Source: Solibacillus isronensis (GTDB taxonomy: Bacteria > Bacillota > Bacilli > Bacillales_A > Planococcaceae). Taken from it: a stretch of DNA of 64,000 nt. The notes beneath the pieces were generated by a model. The model searched no databases, was not told the DNA's origin, and saw only the letters and a list, made by a program, of their open reading frames with translations. Below, piece after piece: positions 57,713 through 64,000 of this stretch. A program made the position numbers and the translations under genes. The stretch is from contig NZ_JAMBOC010000001.1 of the NCBI RefSeq assembly GCF_023715405.1, positions 2,294,001 to 2,358,000 on the forward strand. Reading direction: 5' to 3'. The stretch's first letter is position 1. Each line of letters begins with the position of its first letter.

Positions 57713-58732
57713 TTATTGTACAGACTCTTCCCGCTCTCGGTAAACCCACTTAATAATAGGTAGTACACATAAGAATATAAACAGCAAACGAAACAGCTGG
57801 AAAACCGTTACAACGGAAATATCCGCCTTAACCGCAGCCGCTAAAAGCCCCATTTGATCGAGTCCACCAGGTGCTGTACTTAAAAAGCTTGTCGCAAAAC
57901 TTAAATCTAAAAACCGGGCGATGAGCAAGCTTGTGCCGTATGTGAGAATAATCATCGCAACCGTACTGGCAATCCCACCGATCAAAACATTCAATGGAAG
58001 ACGCAATGTTTCCGGCTTTAATAACAGCCCGATATAGGCACCGATTAAAATTTGCGCAATATGAAGAACATCACTTGGCATTGTCGGCGCTTCAATTCCA
58101 AAGAATTTTAATCCGATAACAATGATGATTGGCGTTAAAAAGTGCGCGACAGGCAGCTTTAATTTTCTGCCAAGCGGAACGGCAACAGCAGCGAGCAAAA
58201 TGACCAAGATCACTTGCCAAACATCCCATGTTAACGGAATACTCGCCCCCCCAACAACGTGACCAGATACTAAAAACGGAATGAGCAGCACGACCCCCAA
58301 CACACGCACAATATGAAAATAAGTGACTGCTGTTAAATGGACGTCCCCTTCTTCTTCTGCAAACAATACAAGCTGAGATAATCCACCTGGCACATTGGCA
58401 GCGACGGCTGTTTTAAATGTAAGACCCGTTGATCGGGCAATAATCCATGCAATACCTAAACAAAACGCAAACAATAGAACATTGACGATGACCATAAAGA
58501 ACAGCAATGATTTGAAATCGGAAAATAGCGAGAAATCAAATTGCTGTCCAATCGCGACACCGACGATTATAAGTCCAGTATTACGCAAAACTGCTGGCCA
58601 TCTCAGCCTATCTTTTATGAAAAACTGGGCAACCAGTACCGAAAAAATAGGACCGATCAGCCATGGAATCGGCAGTGAAAGCGCGGAGAATAGAAGTGCC
58701 CCAATAAGTGCAATGACGAATACAAGAAGCAT
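57713..58732 (-). CDS. AbrB-family membrane permease
   Basis: A 339-residue membrane protein with ten or eleven segments in two repeats, of the AbrB duplication family (PF05145, named after ammonia-monooxygenase-linked proteins, not the AbrB transition regulator). The repeats read LFSALSLPIPWLIGPIFSVLV and VAVPLGRKLKLPVAHFLTPIII; a conserved NVPGGLSQLVLFAEEEGDVH follows the first repeat and STAPGGLDQMGLLAAAVKADI the second. The transport substrate is not known. It stands alone with the start at ATG 58732. Confidence 0.78.
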   Translation of the reverse strand: MLLVFVIALIGALLFSALSLPIPWLIGPIFSVLVAQFFIKDRLRWPAVLRNTGLIIVGVAIGQQFDFSLFSDFKSLLFFMVIVNVLLFAFCLGIAWIIARSTGLTFKTAVAANVPGGLSQLVLFAEEEGDVHLTAVTYFHIVRVLGVVLLIPFLVSGHVVGGASIPLTWDVWQVILVILLAAVAVPLGRKLKLPVAHFLTPIIIVIGLKFFGIEAPTMPSDVLHIAQILIGAYIGLLLKPETLRLPLNVLIGGIASTVAMIILTYGTSLLIARFLDLSFATSFLSTAPGGLDQMGLLAAAVKADISVVTVFQLFRLLFIFLCVLPIIKWVYREREESVQ

Positions 58733-59167
58733 AACTTCTCCCCTTTTCTTTGATGAATACGTTCATTTTAACTCAAATTATTTCGTAATGCGAACAACTT
58801 TTTAAACTGGTAATACACCCCTTATAAAGCTACTAATTAAATAGAAAATATAATATATAAAAATTTTTTATAAATGTTCATGAATTTTTATACATATAGT
58901 TCCACTATATATTTTTGTTATATAATAACCATTCATTATAATAATATAAGGTTTAATCCACTTTTTCCATCACCTCACCCACCTAAAACCACTGTATCAG
59001 TACACAAACAATTTCACCAAAAATGATTTTTTCATGCGATTTCATTTTACAAGTATAACGACATAACTAAGTATGTAAGCATTTTCATTTGCTATTTTAC
59101 TTACTTAGTTGCATAATTAAGACATAAAGTTACTATAACTTTAAAACAATAATAGAGGTGTTAATAG
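58733..59167. other. Promoter region of the aldehyde dehydrogenase gene
   Basis: Very AT-rich. Apart from the inverted repeat and cre-like site at 59065-59110, I see no gene. The ALDH ribosome site AGAGGTG is at its right end. Confidence 0.5.
59065..59110. promoter_or_regulatory. Long inverted repeat with an internal cre-like site
   Basis: AACTAAGTATGTAA (59065-59078) and TTACTTACTTAGTT (59097-59110) pair at 13 of 14 positions around an 18-bp spacer. TGTAAGCATTTTCA at 59074-59087 inside it resembles the catabolite-response (CcpA) site consensus with one central change. It sits 58 bp upstream of the ALDH gene. Confidence 0.55.
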
Positions 59168-60688
59168 ATGATCTATGCAAACCCTAATACTGCTGGTGCA
59201 GTAGTTAACTTTAAAGAAAAATACGATAACTTTATCGGTGGCGAATGGGTAGCTCCTGTAAAAGGACAATACCTAGATGTAAAATCACCTGTAACTGGTA
59301 AAGTATTTACATCAGTTGCACGTTCAACTGAAGAAGATATTGAATTAGCATTAGACGCAGCACATGCAGCTAAAGGTGCCTGGGCACAAACTTCTGTTGC
59401 ATACCGCGCGAATATTTTAAATAAAATTGCAGACCGCATTGAAGAAAATTTAGAAAAAATCGCTGTTGCTGAAACATGGGACAACGGTAAGGCAGTACGT
59501 GAAACATTAAACGCTGATATTCCTTTAGTAGTGGATCATTTCCGTTACTTTGCTGGTGCGATTCGTGCACAACAAGGCGGAATTTCTGAAATCGACAACG
59601 ATACAGTAGCATACCACTTCCACGAGCCAATCGGGGTTGTCGGTCAAATTATTCCTTGGAACTTCCCATTATTAATGGCTTCTTGGAAAATTGCTCCGGC
59701 ATTAGCTGCTGGTAACGTAATCGTAATGAAGCCTGCTGAACAAACACCAGCTTCAATCATGGTATTAATCGAATTAATTCAAGACTTATTACCAAAAGGC
59801 GTATTCAACGTTGTTAATGGTTTAGGTATCGAAGTTGGTAAACCACTTGCTACGAATCCACGTATCAACAAAGTGGCGTTCACTGGTTCTACTGGTGTAG
59901 GTCGTTTAATTATGCAATATGCTACAGAGAATATTATCCCTGTAACATTAGAGCTTGGCGGTAAATCACCAAACGTCTTCTTCCCAGACGTAATGGATCA
60001 TGACGATGAGTATTTAGATAAAGCTATCGAAGGTTTAGTAATGTTCGCATTAAACTCAGGCGAAATTTGTACATGTCCTTCACGTGCATTAGTTCACGAA
60101 TCTATCTATGACAAATTCATGGAACGTGTATTAGAGCGCGTTAAAGCAATCAAAATCGGTAACCCGTTAGATACAGAAGTAATGATGGGTGCTCAAGCTT
60201 CAAATGAGCAATTACAAAAAATCTTATCTTACATCGAAATCGGTAAAGAAGAAGGCGCTGAGCTACTTATCGGCGGCTACCAAAACCAATTAGATGCTGA
60301 CCAAGAAGGCGGCTACTATGTGGCACCAACAGTATTCAAAGGTCACAACAAAATGCGTATCTTCCAAGAAGAGATCTTTGGTCCAGTTCTTTCTGTAACA
60401 ACTTTCTCTACTTTCGAAGAAGCTATGGAAATCGCTAACGACACTGAATTCGGTCTAGGTGCTGGTGTATGGTCACGTAACATGGATACAGCTTACCGCG
60501 CTGTACGTGGTATCCAAGCTGGTCGTGTTTGGACAAACACTTACCACCAATACCCTGCTCACGCTGCATTCGGCGGATATAAAAAATCAGGTATCGGTCG
60601 CGAAAACCACTTAATGATGTTAGATCACTACCAACAAACAAAATGTATGTTAGTAAGCTATAACAAAAACGCTCAAGGTTTCTTCTAA
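59168..60688 (+). CDS. NAD-dependent aldehyde dehydrogenase, acetaldehyde type
   Basis: A 506-residue ALDH of the ExaC/AcoD branch that oxidises acetaldehyde and similar aldehydes to acids. Motifs: [20 protein letters not shown] for cofactor, [21 protein letters not shown] with the general-base Glu near 262, and [16 protein letters not shown] with the catalytic Cys near 300, then [10 protein letters not shown]. The C-terminal [22 protein letters not shown] is typical of the branch. Codon use is strongly biased, suggesting high expression. A DUF779 gene follows, a pairing well known for this branch. The ribosome site is AGAGGTG. Confidence 0.9.
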   Translation: MIYANPNTAGAVVNFKEKYDNFIGGEWVAPVKGQYLDVKSPVTGKVFTSVARSTEEDIELALDAAHAAKGAWAQTSVAYRANILNKIADRIEENLEKIAVAETWDNGKAVRETLNADIPLVVDHFRYFAGAIRAQQGGISEIDNDTVAYHFHEPIGVVGQIIPWNFPLLMASWKIAPALAAGNVIVMKPAEQTPASIMVLIELIQDLLPKGVFNVVNGLGIEVGKPLATNPRINKVAFTGSTGVGRLIMQYATENIIPVTLELGGKSPNVFFPDVMDHDDEYLDKAIEGLVMFALNSGEICTCPSRALVHESIYDKFMERVLERVKAIKIGNPLDTEVMMGAQASNEQLQKILSYIEIGKEEGAELLIGGYQNQLDADQEGGYYVAPTVFKGHNKMRIFQEEIFGPVLSVTTFSTFEEAMEIANDTEFGLGAGVWSRNMDTAYRAVRGIQAGRVWTNTYHQYPAHAAFGGYKKSGIGRENHLMMLDHYQQTKCMLVSYNKNAQGFF

Positions 60689-60711
60689 GCCGAAACAAGA
60701 AGCGAACTATT

Positions 60712-60747
60712 AGAGGATGTGCTTTTACAGTACATCCTCTTTTTTTA
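60712..60747 (+). terminator. Terminator between ALDH and DUF779
   Basis: AGAGGATGT (60712-60720) and ACATCCTCT (60732-60740), perfect 9-bp stem, then TTTTTTT. The ribosome site of the next gene follows at once, so DUF779 depends on read-through or partial termination. Confidence 0.8.
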
Positions 60748-60759
60748 GGAGGATGCTTT

Positions 60760-61086
60760 ATGGAAAAGTTAATCGCGACTGAAAAAGCGATTGAGGTTAT
60801 CGAGCTGTTGAAGGCAAAGCATGGAAACTTGGTGTTTGAGCAGTCTTCCGGTTGCTGTGATGGTACGGTGCCAATGTGTTTTACAAAGGACGGGCACTAT
60901 ATTAGCAGCCAGCTTGTACTTCTCGGGGAAATTGCGGATGTTCCGTATTATTTTGATAAGCATCAGTCGGAGTATTTAAAGCATATGCAAGTTCTTGTTG
61001 ATGTAATGGAAGGTCAGGGCGCATCTTTTTCATTGGAGAGCGCGGAAGGCTTTGCTTTTTTGATGAAATCAAAGGTTATGAAATAA
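60760..61086 (+). CDS. DUF779 domain protein
   Basis: A 108-residue protein of the DUF779 family, which accompanies acetaldehyde dehydrogenases in many bacteria. The conserved Cys-rich motif is visible in LVFEQSSGCCDGTVPMCF (three Cys plus an Asp), followed by LLGEIADVPYYF and a C-terminal GASFSLESAEGFAFLM. The Cys cluster suggests metal binding or redox sensing; the biochemical role is unknown. AGGAGG lies eight bases before ATG. A terminator separates it from the ALDH gene, allowing lower expression from the same transcript. Confidence 0.85.
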   Translation: MEKLIATEKAIEVIELLKAKHGNLVFEQSSGCCDGTVPMCFTKDGHYISSQLVLLGEIADVPYYFDKHQSEYLKHMQVLVDVMEGQGASFSLESAEGFAFLMKSKVMK

Positions 61087-61089
61087 TGC

Positions 61090-61131
61090 AAAACGCCATC
61101 CAGCAGCTTAAAAGCTTCTGAATGGCGCTTT
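61090..61131. terminator. Bidirectional terminator between DUF779 and the peptide gene
   Basis: CGCCAT (61094-61099) and ATGGCG (61122-61127) anchor a long stem continuing through CAGCAGCTT/AGCTTCTG, with TTTTTATT on the plus side and TTTTGC on the minus side. Confidence 0.75.
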
Positions 61132-61134
61132 TTA

Positions 61135-61224
61135 TTATGATAAAACTGGGGGATAAATTGGGATAGACAATGTCACCAATGCCACACTTAATAATAATAA
61201 CGATAATTTAACGTTTTTCTTCAT
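61135..61224 (-). CDS. Candidate signalling pro-peptide (29 residues)
   Basis: An unusually short but well-formed gene: AAAGGAG lies nine bases before ATG 61224, and the stop at 61135 is followed by a terminator. The product starts MKKNVKLSLLLLSVALVTLS, that is, a basic end and a hydrophobic export core, then a short tail S-I-P-I-Y-P-P-V-L-S. This is the form of pro-peptides of the RRNPP systems (Phr, PapR, NprX, short hydrophobic peptides), which are exported, trimmed and reimported. It begins 20 bp after the stop of an HTH-TPR regulator gene on the same strand, the standard arrangement. Which residues form the mature peptide is unknown. Confidence 0.7.
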   Translation of the reverse strand: MKKNVKLSLLLLSVALVTLSIPIYPPVLS

Positions 61225-61244
61225 ATTCCTCGTCTCCTTTATAA

Positions 61245-62459
61245 TTAAATGAATTGGATTGCTTTTTCAAATTTCTTTTCTTGCCTGTAATACTCGCCCA
61301 GTAAATAAGAAAACTGCTGGTGCATTTCTTTAAACTCTTCACTGTTTGCTGTAAACGGAATTAACCTCCCCTCCAAAAATTCCATTGCTTTCTTTTCTTG
61401 TCCACCTAGCAAATATAAATAAAAAGAAGCAAATAAATTAAAACTTAGTTTTCTCTTACTTTTTGCTTCTTCCTTTAACATAGTAAAGGTTTTGAAACTT
61501 TCTACTTTTTGATCAAGGCGAAATTGCGTCATGCCCAAATTATATAAACAAAATAGATAGTTATCGCTGTTATTTTCCATTAACGAAGCACTTTGCTCAA
61601 AATAAACGAGGGCTCTTTCATATTCGCCTCTCATTTGATATAAATCCCCAAGGTTATGATATATAGCAGGCAATAACTGCTGTTGCTGCATCAGTTCCAC
61701 ATTTCTCAAGAGATGATCATAAATTTCGATTGCTTCATGGAATACTTTCCCCTGCGCGTAATAAAGAGCGAGCGACATGGAAGTATAAATAATCCGCTTA
61801 AAATTAAACTGATCCTTATAATAATGCAGTGCTTTTCTCCCATAAAGAATCGCCTGGCTCGGTTCATCCAGCCGGCCTTTTATTAACGAAAAGTGATAGT
61901 AAAACTCCCCTTCCAGTGATCCAAGTTCCGAGCTTGTCTTAAGTATATTAGTTAGTTCTACAGCTGCTTCTGCATACTTACCCCTTGTTATTAAAACTAA
62001 TGCATAATAGTAAGAATGTAAATATCTCTCATGTTGGGAAAAATTCTGACGGTGGGCATTTAGCCACTTCAACTGATGTTCCGCCATTTTGTAATCGTTA
62101 ATAAACACGTAGTAACGTAATTTATAAAGTTCATATAAATAAACTGATTCTGTAAAACCAATGATCTCTTCATAATCTTTTAATAGCCCCATTGTCGCAA
62201 TAGCTTTTTCATTTTCTAGGTAATTGATCTGTTTTTGTAAGTCTTTCAATAACTTTATGATATGGTGTTCGCTATTTTCTACATCACGGCTATTAATATT
62301 TAAACGTTCCAAGAGTAGTCGAATTGTCTCGCAGTTTGCTTCTTTATTGTTATTCTCAATTTTACTTAAATGTGGAATCGAGCAAATTCCCGCTGCTACC
62401 TCATTTTGAGTCATTCCAAGCTTTGTACGGTAGTACTTTATTAAAGAACCTATTTTCAT
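61245..62459 (-). CDS. RRNPP-type peptide-sensing regulator (HTH-TPR)
   Basis: A 404-residue transcriptional regulator. Residues 1-60 form an XRE-type helix-turn-helix (GSLIKYYRTKLGMTQNEVAAGICSIPHLSKIENNNKEAN); the rest is a series of about eight TPR-like repeats (for example KYAEAAVELTNILKTSSELG, YHNLGDLYQMRGEYERALVYFEQSASL, EYYRQEKKFEKAIQ). The architecture and length match NprR/PlcR-type regulators that bind a short imported peptide. The start is ATG 62459 behind AAAGGGG. The peptide gene follows within 20 bp, and a secreted serine protease is divergent, which recalls NprR control of extracellular proteases in the B. cereus group. Confidence 0.8.
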   Translation of the reverse strand: MKIGSLIKYYRTKLGMTQNEVAAGICSIPHLSKIENNNKEANCETIRLLLERLNINSRDVENSEHHIIKLLKDLQKQINYLENEKAIATMGLLKDYEEIIGFTESVYLYELYKLRYYVFINDYKMAEHQLKWLNAHRQNFSQHERYLHSYYYALVLITRGKYAEAAVELTNILKTSSELGSLEGEFYYHFSLIKGRLDEPSQAILYGRKALHYYKDQFNFKRIIYTSMSLALYYAQGKVFHEAIEIYDHLLRNVELMQQQQLLPAIYHNLGDLYQMRGEYERALVYFEQSASLMENNSDNYLFCLYNLGMTQFRLDQKVESFKTFTMLKEEAKSKRKLSFNLFASFYLYLLGGQEKKAMEFLEGRLIPFTANSEEFKEMHQQFSYLLGEYYRQEKKFEKAIQFI

Positions 62460-62482
62460 TCAAATACCACACCCCTTTTAAA

Positions 62483-62510
62483 GTTAGTTTGTTAGTTTAT
62501 CTAGTATACT
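62483..62510. promoter_or_regulatory. Candidate operator in the regulator-protease interval
   Basis: A perfect tandem GTTAGTTT repeat (62483-62490 and 62491-62498), followed by the palindrome AGTATACT (62503-62510). These lie between the two divergent starts. A PlcR-box-like sequence is not present. Confidence 0.4.
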
Positions 62511-62595
62511 TAATATTTTCCCAATAATCAAAAAACTATTAATGTGATAAATTCAATATGTAATCTAAATATATTTTGAAAAGGGGTCAGGAAAA

Positions 62596-63897
62596 ATGAA
62601 AAAAGTGAAGAGTACGTTATTTAGTCTTTTGATTGCAGGGTCATTGATGAGTCCAGCACATGCGGCAACTTTGGGTAGCGAAGACGATTCGGCAAACAAT
62701 GTCGGCCAAGAAAAGTTCCGTGTGTACATTGAAGCAAACAACCAGTCTGCAAAACAATCAGCAAAGGCACAATATTCTGCTCGTTGGGAATTAACAGAGA
62801 ACGGATTTTCAACGGAAATGAATGAAAAGCAATTTCAGGCATTACAAAAGAATAAAAATTTCACAGTCACAAAAGTTCCTGTCGTTTCTTTAGATCCGAT
62901 CAACTTGGAGTTGGGCGAGGATTATACAGTAGAAGATAGAACGCCGGATGCATCAGCTTACGCAAGAGCTTCCCAGCAAGTACCATGGGGAATTAAAGCG
63001 ATTTATAATAATAGTTCTTTAACATCTACATCTGGAGGAAGCGGCGTAAATATCGCCGTACTTGATACGGGAGTGAACACGTCCCACCCTGACCTAGCCA
63101 ACAATGTGGAGCAATGTAAAGACTTTACGACTGCAACTACTGTTGTAAACAATAGCTGTACTGACAGAAACGGCCACGGTACGCATGTTGCCGGTTCAGC
63201 ATTGGCTGATGGTGGAAGCGACCAAGGTGGCGTCTACGGTGTTGCTCCAGATGCAGATCTTTGGGCATACAAAGTGTTAACAGACAGCGGTTCTGGTTAC
63301 TCGGATGATATTGCTGCTGCGATTCGCCATGCGGCTGATCAAGCAACATCTACTCGTACAAAAACAGTTATTAACATGTCATTAGGTTCTTCAGCGAACA
63401 ACAGCCTAATTTCAAGTGCTGTCAACTATGCATACAGCAAAGGCGTACTTGTAGTAGCAGCTGCTGGTAACTCAGGCTATGCACAAGGAACAATCGGCTA
63501 TCCGGGTGCATTACCGAACGCCATTGCAGTAGCTGCATTGGAAAATGTACAGCAAAACGGCACTTACCGTGTAGCTGACTACTCTTCACGCGGTTATGCT
63601 TCAACGGATGGCGATTATGTCATTCAACAAGGTGATATTGAAATTTCAGCTCCTGGTTCAGCCATTTATTCTACATGGTATAACGGCGGCTACAATACAA
63701 TTAGCGGAACATCGATGGCTACACCTCACGTATCAGGTTTAGCAGCAAAAATCTGGGCGCAAAACCCGTCTTGGTCACACACGCAACTGCGTTCTAACTT
63801 ACAAACACGCGCAAAAGCTGTAGATATTAAAGGCGGTTACGGTACCGCTACAGGCGATGACTACGCTTCAGGATTCGGGTTTGCCCGCGTTCAGTAA
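62596..63897 (+). CDS. Secreted subtilisin-like serine protease (S8)
   Basis: A 433-residue pre-pro-protease. A signal peptide (MKKVKSTLFSLLIAGSLMSP, AHA cleavage near 23) is followed by an I9-type propeptide (about 40-100, KFRVYIEANNQSAKQSAKAQ) and a mature domain from about 125. The catalytic triad is D157 (IAVLDTGVN), H194 (NGHGTHVAG) and S373 (GTSMATPHVSG), with the oxyanion Asn at 292 (AAAGNSG). C174 and C188 could form a disulphide, which most classical subtilisins lack. It is divergent from the RRNPP regulator, 136 bp away, and should be its target. The ribosome site AAAGGGG precedes the ATG. Confidence 0.92.
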   Translation: MKKVKSTLFSLLIAGSLMSPAHAATLGSEDDSANNVGQEKFRVYIEANNQSAKQSAKAQYSARWELTENGFSTEMNEKQFQALQKNKNFTVTKVPVVSLDPINLELGEDYTVEDRTPDASAYARASQQVPWGIKAIYNNSSLTSTSGGSGVNIAVLDTGVNTSHPDLANNVEQCKDFTTATTVVNNSCTDRNGHGTHVAGSALADGGSDQGGVYGVAPDADLWAYKVLTDSGSGYSDDIAAAIRHAADQATSTRTKTVINMSLGSSANNSLISSAVNYAYSKGVLVVAAAGNSGYAQGTIGYPGALPNAIAVAALENVQQNGTYRVADYSSRGYASTDGDYVIQQGDIEISAPGSAIYSTWYNGGYNTISGTSMATPHVSGLAAKIWAQNPSWSHTQLRSNLQTRAKAVDIKGGYGTATGDDYASGFGFARVQ

Positions 63898-63912
63898 TAA
63901 AGGATGTAATAA

Positions 63913-63952
63913 AAAACGAAACACCGGACGTACTGCTGGTGTTTCGTTTTTT
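63913..63952 (+). terminator. Intrinsic terminator of the protease gene
   Basis: AAAACGAAACACC and GGTGTTTCGTTTT, a perfect 13-bp stem, then TTC. Confidence 0.85.
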
Positions 63953-64000
63953 CATTTATTTTTTCCTCCCCCTTTCCTTAACGGTAAAACTTTTTAAGGT

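Noticed and set aside
58395..58805. A 136-codon plus-strand frame overlapping the AbrB-family permease gene
   Set aside because: It is antisense to a clear membrane protein gene and has no ribosome site.

Overview
The window looks like chromosome from a low-GC Gram-positive rod of the Bacillales, most like Solibacillus/Lysinibacillus (Planococcaceae). The reasons are strong AAGGAGG-type ribosome sites with frequent GTG and TTG starts, intrinsic terminators after most genes, a Bacillus-type LexA (DinR) box, and gene content such as uvrX-yolD, mtnE/mtnU, kbl, helD, a Spx-like protein, ctaB, uppP, an EAL protein and a secreted subtilisin. The genus is inferred from remembered protein similarity, not from a search. 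No rRNA, tRNA, CRISPR array or intact transposon was seen.

Layout. 1-8330: start of an acyl-CoA synthetase; threonine degradation (SDR-type threonine dehydrogenase and kbl) wrapped around an SOS-controlled Y-polymerase/YolD operon and a divergent omega-amidase/aminotransferase pair; a YczE-like membrane protein; a YbaK-type deacylase. 8335-16932: mixed small genes (EAL phosphodiesterase, nitroreductase, SDR, EamA exporter, Gln-rich YppG-like protein, staygreen homologue, GNAT, WYL regulator facing a GyrI-like protein). 17024-24245: HelD, then a patchy segment with a gene remnant, an internally deleted IS3-type element, an orphan betaine-binding lipoprotein, a metallo-hydrolase and an SMP-30-like protein. 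24295-32834: an AGCS symporter, a PucR-type regulator divergent from a two-membrane-protein plus M20-amidohydrolase operon, a saccharopine-dehydrogenase-like enzyme and a SET-domain protein. 32864-46828: topB, a 5'-truncated chemotaxis receptor, a cold-shock gene with a terminator-like leader, an aminotransferase, a MarR/MFS operon, uppP, a second HelD, an FMN reductase and a PseG-like protein. 46918-56308: ABC-F, a CxxS Spx paralogue with a MarR gene, an ECF sigma factor, a PlsY-like acyltransferase coupled to a GNAT-aminotransferase fusion, a four-TM protein, and a dipeptidase with a long structured leader. 56642-64000: ctaB, an AbrB-family permease, aldehyde dehydrogenase plus DUF779, and an apparent peptide quorum-sensing cassette next to a secreted subtilase.

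The strongest candidates for something undescribed are: (1) an RRNPP-type regulator at 61245-62459 followed 20 bp later by a 29-codon export-signal-like peptide gene (61135-61224) and divergent from a secreted serine protease; (2) two noncoding arrays (5697-5788 and 50464-50614) in which an 8-9 bp core recurs at about 21 bp, two helical turns, with unrelated sequence between; (3) the PlsY-like/GNAT-PhnW-like fusion operon; (4) the PucR-controlled DUF5058-like/membrane/M20 operon. Four intergenic elements also form a dispersed repeat family.
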